DNA of 64,000 nucleotides from Saccharopolyspora sp. SCSIO 74807 (lineage in GTDB: Bacteria > Actinomycetota > Actinomycetes > Mycobacteriales > Pseudonocardiaceae): positions 3,230,001-3,294,000 of the forward strand of contig NZ_CP146100.1 in NCBI RefSeq assembly GCF_037023755.1, in the 5' to 3' direction. The notes beneath the pieces were generated by a model. It did no database searches, was not told the DNA's origin, and was given only the letters and a program-made list of their open reading frames with translations. Of this stretch, positions 43,966 through 51,374 are shown piece after piece. How positions within the stretch are numbered: position 1 is the stretch's first letter; every line of letters starts with the position of its first letter. The position numbers were made by a program, and so were the translations under genes.

Positions 43966-44433
43966 TCACTCGTCGTGCAGGTGGGCGCGGACCCAGTCGA
44001 GCAGGGCGGGCATCGCCGCTTCGATCATCGCCAGCGAGTCCTCGAAGCCGCGGTCGCCGCCGAAGTACGGATCGGGCACCTCCGCCCACTCGTCCGCGGC
44101 CGGGTCGAAGGAGCGCAGCAGCCGCACCCGCGCCGGATCGTCCGCCTCGTCCCGCGCCACCCGCAGGTGCCCGGCGTCCATCGCCAGCAGCAGATCGGCG
44201 CCCGCGTGCTGCTCATCGAACTGCGCGGCGACGTGCTCGGTGGGGTAGCCGTGGTCGGCGAGGACCTTCGCGGTGCGCGGATCGGCGCCTTCCCCGACGT
44301 GCCACGGGCCGGTGCCCGCGCTGGTCACTTCGACCTGCCCGGCGAGCCCTTCGCGGCGCAGGTGCTCGCCGAACACCAGCGCCGCCATCGGCGAGCGGCA
44401 GATGTTCCCGGTGCAGACGAAGGAGATGTGCAA
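43966..44433 (-). CDS. ptpA: Low-molecular-weight protein tyrosine phosphatase
   Basis: 155 residues from TTG 44433 (GGGAG 7 bp upstream on the minus strand). The frame stays open much further but without coding character. The P-loop CTGNICRS (Cys7, Arg13, Ser14) follows a hydrophobic strand at the N-terminus, and the general-acid aspartate is in VPDPYFGG near the end. This is the complete LMW-PTP fold. It matches Rv2234 (ptpA) in position and type. In mycobacteria PtpA is secreted and dephosphorylates host proteins; here a bacterial regulatory role is more likely. The kinase PtkA that neighbours mycobacterial ptpA is absent. Confidence 0.9.
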   Translation of the reverse strand: MHISFVCTGNICRSPMAALVFGEHLRREGLAGQVEVTSAGTGPWHVGEGADPRTAKVLADHGYPTEHVAAQFDEQHAGADLLLAMDAGHLRVARDEADDPARVRLLRSFDPAADEWAEVPDPYFGGDRGFEDSLAMIEAAMPALLDWVRAHLHDE

Positions 44434-44586
44434 GGCGGTGCTCCCGCTCTGTCGTGGGTGCTCTCGTTGCGGCCGTCGTGTCGACGCGGCGGAACCTCGG
44501 CTTCCACCGGGCTTCGACGGTACGTGCCGGAGCCGGAGCCGTTCCCGGCACCTGTCCCGCGCGCGCCGGTGGCTAAACTGCCCGGG

Positions 44587-45624
44587 ATGACCAGCCGGGG
44601 GGACGACGAATCGCTGCGCCACCACGGCGACGTGGATGCCGAACCCGGCCTGCTCGACTTCGCGGTGAACGTGCGCCTGCAACAGCCGCCGCGATGGTTG
44701 CGGGACCGGCTCGCGGCTGCGCTGGACGATCTGGGCCGCTATCCCTCCGCCGCGGACGACCTGGCCGCGCGCACGGCGGTCGCCGAACGGCACGGCCGCG
44801 ATCCCGGTGAGGTGCTGCTGCTGGCGGGCGCGGCCGAGTGCTTCGCGCTGCTGCCGCAGCTGAACCCGCGTTCGGCGGCCGTGGTGCACCCCTCGTTCAC
44901 CGAACCGGAGTTCGCGCTGCGCTCCGCCGGTGTGCCGGTGACCAGGGTGCTGCTCGGCGAGGACTACCGGCTCGATCCCGCGCTGGTGCCCGCGGACGCC
45001 GACCTCGTCGTCCTCGGCAACCCCACGAACCCCACTTCGCTGCTGCACCCGGCCGACGCGATCCGGGAGCTGATCCGCCCCGGCAGGCTGGTGGTGGTGG
45101 ACGAAGCGTTCCTGGACGCGGTGCCGGGGGAGCCGGAGGGACTGGCGAGCTCGCCGATCCCGGGCCTGCTGGTGGTCCGCAGCCTCACCAAGATGTGGGG
45201 GTTGCCCGGGCTGCGCGCCGGTTACGCCCTGGGCGAACCGGAGCTGCTGAGCAGCCTGGCCGCGCCCCGCCCGCACTGGCCGCTGGGCACCCTCGCGCTC
45301 GAGGCGATCAACGCGTGCTGCGCGCCGGAGGCGCTGGCCGAGTCCGCAGCGGCCGCCCGCGAACTCGACGCGCTGCGCGCCGGGCAGGCGGCCGATTTGG
45401 CAGCCGTGCCGGGGGTTTCGGTGATCGGCCCGGCCCGTGCACCGTTCCTGCTGCTGGACGTCCACAATGGCGCCAAGGTGCGATCGGCGCTGCGGGACCG
45501 CGGCATCGCGGTCCGGCGCGGGGACACCTTCCCCGGTCTGGGCCCGGACCACCTGCGGGTGGCGGTGCGGGACGCCGGGCGCAACGCCACGTTGGTCCGG
45601 GCGATGCGCGAACTGCTCGGATAG
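44587..45624 (+). CDS. Rv2231c-type PLP-dependent aminotransferase (CobC/HisC fold)
   Basis: 345 residues from ATG 44587. This is a fold-type I aminotransferase of the histidinol-phosphate/CobC group: [52 protein letters not shown] (aspartate for the cofactor) and the PLP lysine in [20 protein letters not shown]. The Rv2231c family is annotated as CobC-like, a possible L-threonine-O-3-phosphate decarboxylase for B12 side-chain synthesis. The proximity of cobD supports that, but a histidinol-phosphate-type activity is not excluded. The next gene begins 31 bp later. Confidence 0.87.
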   Translation: MTSRGDDESLRHHGDVDAEPGLLDFAVNVRLQQPPRWLRDRLAAALDDLGRYPSAADDLAARTAVAERHGRDPGEVLLLAGAAECFALLPQLNPRSAAVVHPSFTEPEFALRSAGVPVTRVLLGEDYRLDPALVPADADLVVLGNPTNPTSLLHPADAIRELIRPGRLVVVDEAFLDAVPGEPEGLASSPIPGLLVVRSLTKMWGLPGLRAGYALGEPELLSSLAAPRPHWPLGTLALEAINACCAPEALAESAAAARELDALRAGQAADLAAVPGVSVIGPARAPFLLLDVHNGAKVRSALRDRGIAVRRGDTFPGLGPDHLRVAVRDAGRNATLVRAMRELLG

Positions 45625-45655
45625 TGCGAGAACGGCAGCGAGGGGTGCGAATCGG

Positions 45656-46516
45656 ATGACCGTGCGGATTCGGGACGTCGTGGAGTCGCTGGAGGCGGCG
45701 TACCCGCCGGAGCTGGCCGAGCAGTGGGACGCGGTCGGCCTGGTCTGCGGCGATCCGGCGGCCGCGGTGCAGCGGGTGCTGTTCTGCGTCGACCCGGTCG
45801 AGGCCACTGTGGACGAAGCCGCGGACTTCGGTGCACAACTGCTGGTCTCCCACCACCCGCTGCTGCTGCGCGGCGTGCACGGGGTGCCCGCCGACGACCC
45901 CAAGGGGCACCTGGTGCACCGGCTGATCCGCTCCGGGATCGGCCTGTACTGCGCGCACACCAACGCCGACACCGCCGCAGTCGGAGTCTCGGACGCGCTG
46001 GCCGACGCGCTCGGACTGACCGTCAGCGCGCCGCTGGCGCCGCACCAGGAGGGCGCGAGCACCGGGCTCGGCCGGATCGGTTCGCTGCCGCAGCCGGAAC
46101 CGTTCGCGCGCTTCGTCGAGCGGGTGGCCACGAACCTGCCCAGCACCGCATGGGGCGTGCGCGGCGCGGGCGATCCGGAACGGGAGATCAAGACCGTCGC
46201 GGTCTGCGGCGGCGCGGGCGACTCGCAGCTGGACACCGCGCTGGCCGCCGAGGTGGACGCCTACGTGACCGCCGATCTGCGCCACCACCCGGCGGGCGAG
46301 CACATCGCTCGCGGCGACCTCCCCGGCAAGCAGGTGCCCGCGCTGGTGGACGTGGCGCACTGGGCCAGCGAGTGGCCGTGGTGCCAGCAGGCGGCCGACG
46401 TGGTCGGCGCGGCGCTGCCGGATACTGTCGAGGTTCTTGTCTCCACTCGCCGCACCGATCCGTGGACCACCCATGCCTCCGGTGCGGCCCCCGACGCAGG
46501 GAGGACGCTCGCGTGA
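45656..46516 (+). CDS. Nif3-like dinuclear metal-center protein
   Basis: 286 residues from ATG 45656. Typical Nif3/YqfO landmarks are the N-terminal [14 protein letters not shown], the metal-ligand segments [12 protein letters not shown] and LYCAHTNAD, and late in the protein [16 protein letters not shown] and [11 protein letters not shown]. The protein family forms a hexameric toroid with a two-metal site, and its cellular role is uncertain (GTP cyclohydrolase 1 type 2 homologue is a common label). It corresponds to Rv2230c. Its stop overlaps the start of the zinc-ribbon gene. Confidence 0.92.
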   Translation: MTVRIRDVVESLEAAYPPELAEQWDAVGLVCGDPAAAVQRVLFCVDPVEATVDEAADFGAQLLVSHHPLLLRGVHGVPADDPKGHLVHRLIRSGIGLYCAHTNADTAAVGVSDALADALGLTVSAPLAPHQEGASTGLGRIGSLPQPEPFARFVERVATNLPSTAWGVRGAGDPEREIKTVAVCGGAGDSQLDTALAAEVDAYVTADLRHHPAGEHIARGDLPGKQVPALVDVAHWASEWPWCQQAADVVGAALPDTVEVLVSTRRTDPWTTHASGAAPDAGRTLA

Positions 46517-47238
46517 AAGCCGACCCCGCCGTGCAGCACCGGTTGCTCGACCTCGCGGAGGTGGACGCCGAACTGAACCGGGTCAACCACCGGCGCCGGA
46601 CGCTGCCCGAACTGGAGGAGATCGGCGGCGCCGAACGCGACGCGCAGGCGAAGCGGGACGCGCTGGTCGCCGCGCAGACCTCGTTCGGCGACATCGACCG
46701 GGACGCCAAGCGGCTGGAGACCGAGATCGAGCAGGTCCGCAAGCGCGAGCAGCGGGACCGGCAGCTGATGGATTCCGGCGGCTCGTCCAAGCAGCTGGAG
46801 GAGTTGCAGCACGAGCTGCAGACCCTCGCCCGCCGCCAGGGCAACCTGGAGGACGAGCTGCTGGAGGTCATGGAGCAGCGCGAGGCCGTGGAGACCGACG
46901 TCGAGCACGCCCGCGGCGAGGTCACCGCCGCCGAGGACAAGCTCGCCGACGCCCAGCACCGCCGGGACGAGGCGCTGGCCGACCTGGACAGCACCGAGGT
47001 CAAGCGCAAGTCCGAGCGCGAGGTGCTGACCGCGGACCTGCCGGAGCAGCTGCTGGCCACCTACGACCGGATCCGCGAGGCCAAGGGCGTCGGCGCCGGG
47101 CTGCTGCAGGGCAACCGCTGCGGCGCGTGCCGGATCGAGCTGGACCGCGCCAAGCTCACCGACCTGCGCGACGCCGCCGCCGATGACGTGGTCCGCTGCG
47201 AGGAGTGCGGCGCGATCCTGGTCCGCAAGGGCTCCTGA
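46513..47238 (+). CDS. Coiled-coil protein with C4 zinc ribbon (CT398/DUF164 type)
   Basis: 241 residues from GTG 46513, overlapping the Nif3 gene by 4 bp. Residues 1-175 form a long helical hairpin rich in Glu, Arg, Leu and Gln ([24 protein letters not shown]). The C-terminus is a four-cysteine zinc ribbon with CGAC and CEEC pairs about 30 residues apart. The family resembles CT398/FlgZ-like proteins and corresponds to Rv2229c. A role in nucleic acid or ribosome-related processes is suspected, but none is established. The TGA shares a base with the ATG of the next gene. Confidence 0.9.
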   Translation: MKADPAVQHRLLDLAEVDAELNRVNHRRRTLPELEEIGGAERDAQAKRDALVAAQTSFGDIDRDAKRLETEIEQVRKREQRDRQLMDSGGSSKQLEELQHELQTLARRQGNLEDELLEVMEQREAVETDVEHARGEVTAAEDKLADAQHRRDEALADLDSTEVKRKSEREVLTADLPEQLLATYDRIREAKGVGAGLLQGNRCGACRIELDRAKLTDLRDAAADDVVRCEECGAILVRKGS

Positions 47239-48467
47239 TGCGGGTGGTCGTCGAAGCCGACGGCGGTTCGCGGGGCAACCCGGGACCGGCCGGCTGCGGT
47301 GCGGTGGTGCGCGACGCCGACGGGGCGGTGCTGGCCGAGCGCTCGCTCGGGCTCGGGGTCGCCACGAACAACGTGGCCGAGTACGAGGGGCTGCTGGCCG
47401 GATTGCGGGCCGCTGCCGAGCTCGGGGCGGACGAGGTCGACGTCCGGATGGACTCGAAGCTGGTCGTCGAGCAGCTCAGCGGGCGTTGGCGGATCAAGCA
47501 CGCGGCGCTGCAACCCCTTGCGGCGCAGGCGAAGGATCTGGTGGCCGCGTTCGCCGCGGTGCGGTTCGAGTGGATCCCGCGGGAGCGCAACGCGCACGCG
47601 GACCGGCTGGCCAACGCGGCGATGGACAGCCAGGCCGGGATCGAGCGCACACCCGCTGCCGGGGCTGCGGACAGCGCTGCCGCGGACGATTTCGCCGGGT
47701 CGGACGCGGATGTTTCGGCCGGTACTGCTGCCGGATCGGCTGCGGGCGATTCCGCCGGAACGGCCACGGATGTTGCTGCGAAACCGGCGAAGGCCGAGTC
47801 CCGCACGCGGCCCGCTGGCTGGACCGGCGCCACGGGTTCCCCGACGAAGCTGCTGCTGCTGCGGCACGGGCAGACCGAGATGTCGGTGGACCGCCGCTAC
47901 TCGGGGCGCGGCGACGTGCCGCTGACCGATCTCGGGCAGCGGCAGGCCGCGGCCGCGGCGAAACGCCTGGCCGGGATGGACGGCGTGCGCACCGAAGCGG
48001 GTGCGGCGCCGATCGTGGCCTCCCCGCTGACCCGCACCCGGCAGACCGCCGAGGCCGTGGCCGCGGCCACCGGCGGCGAGCCGTCGTACCTGGACGGCCT
48101 GCTGGAGACCGATTTCGGCGCGTGGGAAGGGCTGACGTTCTCGGAGGCCGCGGAGAAGTACGCCCAGCTGCACCGCCGCTGGCTCGGCGACTCCACCGTG
48201 GAACCGCCGGATGGCGAGAGCCTGGACGCCGCGTTCCGTCGGGTCACCGCGGCCCGCGACGAGATCCTGGACCGGCACGCGGGCAGCACGGTGATCGTGG
48301 TCAGCCACGTGACCCCGATCAAGGCGCTGCTGCGACTCGGTCTCGGCGTCGGCCCGGAGATCTTCTACCGGCTGCACCTGGACCTCGCGTCGCTGTCGAT
48401 CGTCGAGTTCTACCCCGACGCGAACGCTTCGGTCCGCCTGGTCAACGACATCTCCCACCTGCCCTGA
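47238..48467 (+). CDS. Bifunctional RNase H / histidine acid phosphatase
   Basis: 409 residues. The N-terminal domain is RNase HI-like (VVEADGGSRGNPGPAGCGAVV with the first catalytic Asp, then YEGLLAGLRAAAELG, VRMDSKLVVEQLSGRW and RNAHADRLANAAM). It is followed by an Ala/Asp/Ser-rich linker of about 60 residues and a histidine phosphatase domain (LLLRHGQTE with the catalytic His210; ETDFGAWEGLTFSEA; VVSHVTPIKALL). The fusion matches Rv2228c, where the RNase H activity cleaves RNA in hybrids and the second domain resembles alpha-ribazole phosphatase (CobC). This is the last gene of the four-gene operon. The long low-complexity linker appears expanded. Confidence 0.92.
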   Translation: MRVVVEADGGSRGNPGPAGCGAVVRDADGAVLAERSLGLGVATNNVAEYEGLLAGLRAAAELGADEVDVRMDSKLVVEQLSGRWRIKHAALQPLAAQAKDLVAAFAAVRFEWIPRERNAHADRLANAAMDSQAGIERTPAAGAADSAAADDFAGSDADVSAGTAAGSAAGDSAGTATDVAAKPAKAESRTRPAGWTGATGSPTKLLLLRHGQTEMSVDRRYSGRGDVPLTDLGQRQAAAAAKRLAGMDGVRTEAGAAPIVASPLTRTRQTAEAVAAATGGEPSYLDGLLETDFGAWEGLTFSEAAEKYAQLHRRWLGDSTVEPPDGESLDAAFRRVTAARDEILDRHAGSTVIVVSHVTPIKALLRLGLGVGPEIFYRLHLDLASLSIVEFYPDANASVRLVNDISHLP

Positions 48468-48483
48468 CCCGGCGGCCGTTTCC

Positions 48484-48578
48484 GAGTGAACGGCCTGTTC
48501 GTCCAATCTAGCCGGACCAACGGTCCGTTCACTCCGGGAAGTTCGCCCTGGATCGAGCGGTGTGCGCGCGTGTCGGCC
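48484..48578. repeat. Dispersed palindromic element, copy B
   Basis: The most regular copy is 48484-48534. It has 21-bp arms beginning GAGTGAACGG and ending CCGTTCACTC, 18 of 21 positions complementary, around a 9-bp centre AATCTAGCC. The satellite GCGTGTCGGCC lies at 48568-48578, the same 84-bp offset as in copy A. It begins 17 bp after the RNase H/phosphatase stop. Confidence 0.8.
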
Positions 48579-48713
48579 AGTGCCCGAACAGCGCGGGGTT
48601 CACTCCGGACTCCGTTGCCGCCGCGGCGAGGGGAGGTGCGGGCGTCTCGGGCGGGCCGGCTTCGAGGAGTCAACGGATCCGGTCGATCGGGCCGCTCGTT
48701 CTTCCGGCTAGTG

Positions 48714-49119
48714 CGCGGATGAGCCGACCTGTAAGCCGGATCCTGTTCCCGGGGGCCTTGCGGCCGTCCCGTTCGGCGGTCATCCATCTCGGCCTGCCGT
48801 CGCCGGCAGGCTCCAGCGGCCTACCCGCAGGCTCGGGCGGGCAGCCCTCGAGCACCTGCGCAGGCACCTCGCGGTGCCCTCTTGGCCTTGCTCCGGGTGG
48901 GGTTTACCGAGCCGTCCCGGTCACCCGGGACGCTGGTGGTCTCTTACACCACCTTTTCACCCTTACCCGGTCCGAATCGGGCCGGGCGGTCTGGTTTCTG
49001 TGGCACTTTCCCGCGGGTCACCCCGGGTTGCCGTTAGCAACCACCCTGCCCTGTGGAGTCCGGACTTTCCTCGACGCGGGTCGCGCCCGCGCCGCGACCG
49101 CCCGGTCGACTCATCCGCG
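48714..49119 (-). ncRNA. rnpB: RNase P RNA (bacterial type A)
   Basis: On the minus strand the RNA begins near GGATGAGTCGACCGG (about 49118). It contains the universally conserved GAGGAAAGTCCGGACTCC (about 49058-49075) and the CAGGGCAGGGTGGTTGC segment. It ends with GGCTTACAGGTCGGCTCATC (about 48719), whose last bases pair with the 5' end (P1/P4 elements). The length of about 405 nt suits an actinobacterial type A RNA. It is the catalytic subunit that matures tRNA 5' ends. Exact ends are estimated from the pairing GGATGAG/CTCATCC. Confidence 0.95.
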
Positions 49120-49126
49120 CCGGTCC

Positions 49127-49132
49127 ATTCTA
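49127..49132 (-). promoter_or_regulatory. Candidate rnpB -10 box
   Basis: The minus strand reads TAGAAT here, 7-8 bp before the estimated RNase P RNA 5' end and close to the TANAAT consensus. No clear -35 hexamer is seen. Confidence 0.5.
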
Positions 49133-49264
49133 GTCGCCGCCTCCCGGTACCCCGGCACCCAGCGTCCCGGCATCCAGCACCCCGGCGGCCGGCGTTCCCG
49201 GCACCCGGCGTTCCGATGCGCGGACGTCGTTGCCCGGGCCGCCGCGGCCGGTTCTACTGGCGCC

Positions 49265-49342
49265 ATGACCGCCGCCGCGTTGACCCGTCGCCGCTACGTG
49301 GACTTCGCGCGCGTCAACGGTGCTCGTTGTTCTTCCTGCTGA
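49265..49342 (+). CDS. Cysteine-ending leader peptide, 25 residues
   Basis: ATG 49265 to TGA 49342 encodes a short basic peptide beginning MTAAALTRRRYVDFARVN and ending RCSSC. The pattern LTRRR-x-V-D-x-x-R-V with a cysteine-containing end is that of the actinobacterial putative leader peptides found upstream of sulfur and sulfonate genes. Two Cys codons (TGT, TGC) lie among the last four sense codons. The next gene is an SsuE-like FMN reductase 39 bp downstream. Slow decoding of Cys codons when cysteine is scarce could change the fold of the following RNA and raise reductase expression, as with known cysteine attenuators in mycobacteria. Confidence 0.75.
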   Translation: MTAAALTRRRYVDFARVNGARCSSC

Positions 49343-49381
49343 ACCCGTCGCGCCCGTGCACGCCGAGCAGGAAGTCCGGTC

Positions 49382-49906
49382 ATGTCACCGATCATCACCG
49401 TCGTCGCCGCCGCACGTCCCGGTTCGAAGCTCGAAGAGCTGGCGCGGGTCAGCACCGAAGCGTTGCACGGCAACGGTTTCCGGCTGCGCGCCGTCCCGCT
49501 GCACCAGCTGCCGGAGTCCGCGCTGCTGGCGGGCGACACCGATGCGCCCGCGCTGCGCTGGACCCGGCGGCTGCTCACCGGCTCCGCAGGCGTCGTGTTG
49601 ATCACGCCGTGCTACGAGGCGCCGATGAGCCGCCTGGTCCGCACCTGGCTGGAGCTGATGCCCCCGCTGCGGGGAACGGTGCAGGTCGTGGGCCTGGGCG
49701 CGACGCAGGCTCAAGCATCGGGGGTGGATTACGCCGCGCGGCGGCTCCTGCGCGAGCACGGTGCGCAGCGGATCGCGCCCGCGTGCTTCGTGCGCGACCG
49801 GTCGCTGGAGTCCACCGTGGACGGATGGAGCCTCGGCGGGGCGGCGCAGGAGCACCTCGCTGCCGCCCTCGGTGTGTTCCGGGAGGAACTCGCGTCCGCG
49901 GCGTGA
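49382..49906 (+). CDS. NAD(P)H-dependent FMN reductase (SsuE-like flavoprotein)
   Basis: 174 residues from ATG 49382 (AGGAAG upstream). It has a flavodoxin-like fold: ITVVAAARPGSKLEELARV at the FMN phosphate loop, GVVLITPCYEAPMSRLVRTWLEL in the middle, and GLGATQAQASGVDYAARRLL. Residue order matches NADPH-dependent FMN reductases such as SsuE or MsuE, which supply reduced flavin to sulfonate monooxygenases. No monooxygenase or sulfonate transporter is adjacent, so the sulfur link rests on the leader peptide upstream. Confidence 0.82.
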   Translation: MSPIITVVAAARPGSKLEELARVSTEALHGNGFRLRAVPLHQLPESALLAGDTDAPALRWTRRLLTGSAGVVLITPCYEAPMSRLVRTWLELMPPLRGTVQVVGLGATQAQASGVDYAARRLLREHGAQRIAPACFVRDRSLESTVDGWSLGGAAQEHLAAALGVFREELASAA

Positions 49907-50489
49907 TTTCCGCGGGGTGGCGCCACGGCTGGTGGTCCTCGAAGGGCGGATCGGGCGAAACCGGCGCCGCCTTAGCCGTCCTGTGTGGACGTTCAACGGC
50001 GCCGTCCGGCGGTGTTCGACCGCTCCCGCGTTCCGCCCACCGGGAGCCCGCTGGTCACCGCCCGTGCCGCGACCTGCGCGGCAGCGTGGCGGGCCGGAAC
50101 GCTACGCTGGATGCAGTCAAGATCACTGCCGGACGGGTCCCGGAAGGGGGCCGCAGGCGGTGGTCCGGCACGGCGGCGTGGTGTGCGCAATTCCACTGAC
50201 CGGCCGTTTCGTGCACGGTGCGTGTGGAAGGGATTCGCAACAGGGTGAACGAGCAGGGATTCGCGATCCGGCACCGCGACCGGCCTCGCCCTTACCCGCC
50301 CGCTGCTCCGAACGAGCCAACCCCGAATGGACCAGCGGAGTGGTGATCCGCGGTCCGGGATGCCGAGCCCGCCCGGCCGAACACTACTGCTGGTGACCAT
50401 GTCATGTTCTACTCGTACCGGCGTGCCGGGAAGATCCGGCGGGCCGCAGCACCTACCCGACGACCCTTCACGCACTCAGGGGTAACAAG
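49907..50489. other. 583-bp intergenic region before the secretion-like cluster
   Basis: No confident gene. A -10-like TACGCT is at 50101-50106. A proline-rich 33-codon frame at 50245-50346 is speculative. The long distance before the first gene of the cluster could hold a long 5' leader or distal regulatory sites. No known riboswitch pattern was recognised. Confidence 0.5.
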
Positions 50490-50792
50490 ATGACCGCCAT
50501 GCCGCTGGAAACGTTGGCGCACGTGCAAGCTGCGATGGATCCGCTGGCGCAGCAGACAGGTCTCGGCACAGAAGGCATCCGCGGGTGGATCATCAACAAT
50601 CTGTTGCCGCTGCTGCTGCTGACCGTTGCGCTGCTGCTGCTGTGGCTCGGCGGCGGCAAGGGCGACAACGCCGGAGTGATGCGCCGCGTCGTCGGCGTCT
50701 TCGTCGCGCTGGCGCTGATCGGCTTCGCGGTCACCGGGGCGGGCGTGGACATCGGCACCTTCATCGCCGGCCTGTTCAGCACCAGCGGGTGA
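50490..50792 (+). CDS. Small two-helix membrane protein, VirB2/TrbC pilin-like
   Basis: 100 residues from ATG 50490, with AGGGGT upstream. A short soluble N-terminus of about 30 residues is followed by two hydrophobic helices (NLLPLLLLTVALLLLWLGGG and FVALALIGFAVTGAGVDIG) joined by a basic loop GDNAGVMRRV. That hairpin layout is like VirB2/TrbC-type subunits of type IV systems. It is the first gene of a collinear six-gene set, and a VirB3-like gene follows 6 bp later. Assignment is by topology and context, not by a diagnostic motif. Confidence 0.6.
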   Translation: MTAMPLETLAHVQAAMDPLAQQTGLGTEGIRGWIINNLLPLLLLTVALLLLWLGGGKGDNAGVMRRVVGVFVALALIGFAVTGAGVDIGTFIAGLFSTSG

Positions 50793-50798
50793 TCGGCC

Positions 50799-51374
50799 GT
50801 GCGGATCCGCACCGACGACGAGGTCTACCGGGTCGACGCCGTCTGGCTCGGCCCGCCGAAGGCGACCTTCCCGTGGCGAGCCCGCTACGTGGCATGGGGC
50901 GTGGGAACCGTGGTGTTCCTGGCCGTGCTCGCGGTGGAACGCCGGATGAACATCGGCTTCGGGTTCTTCTCCACCGCGTGGGCGGTGATCATCACGATCG
51001 TGGTTACGCGGATCGTGTGTTCCCGGATCACCCACGAACGGCCGCTAGGGGCGGTGCTGACCATGTGGTTGCGTGAGCTGACCGCGCCACGGGAGAGCAC
51101 CGCGGGACGCGGCGGGGCGGCAGGCGCGGCCAAGCTGCGGGTGCGCGCCGAACGTCCCAGGCCCAAGCCCAAGCAGACCAGCAAGCGCACCGGCCCGGCC
51201 GAGCAGCAGGGCGCGGCCGGGCGGGGCGGGCGGCCCGCCCGATCCCAGCGCAGCACCGGGACGGGGCAGCAGCCCGTCCGCCGCCCCAGGAGGTCCGCGG
51301 GCCAAGGCAGGCCCACCCGCGGGCGAGCGCGTAGCAAGGAGGTTCGCGGTGTTCGGTCGCCGTCGCGGCGGTGA
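50799..51374 (+). CDS. VirB3/PrgI-like membrane protein with a long basic tail
   Basis: 191 residues from GTG 50799. The start RIRTDDEVYRVDAVWLGPPKA precedes two hydrophobic helices (about residues 30-48 and 54-74). The last 95 residues are rich in Arg, Lys, Gly, Pro and Gln (RPRPKPKQTSKRTG), suggesting a cytoplasmic tail able to bind nucleic acid or acidic lipids. VirB3/PrgI proteins are small bitopic partners of VirB4, and the VirB4-like gene starts inside the last 26 bp of this one. Confidence 0.6.
   Translation: MRIRTDDEVYRVDAVWLGPPKATFPWRARYVAWGVGTVVFLAVLAVERRMNIGFGFFSTAWAVIITIVVTRIVCSRITHERPLGAVLTMWLRELTAPRESTAGRGGAAGAAKLRVRAERPRPKPKQTSKRTGPAEQQGAAGRGGRPARSQRSTGTGQQPVRRPRRSAGQGRPTRGRARSKEVRGVRSPSRR

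Noticed and set aside
43966-46236. 756-codon frame running through ptpA and far upstream on the minus strand
   Set aside because: Only the last 155 codons match the phosphatase family. The rest is antisense to the Rv2231c-like and Nif3 genes.
48560-49342. 260-codon plus-strand frame across rnpB
   Set aside because: It is antisense to RNase P RNA. Only its last 25 codons, read from ATG 49265, make sense as the leader peptide.
50245-50346. 33-codon proline-rich frame upstream of the secretion-like cluster
   Set aside because: Weak ribosome-binding site spacing, no similarity recognised and no coding bias beyond background.
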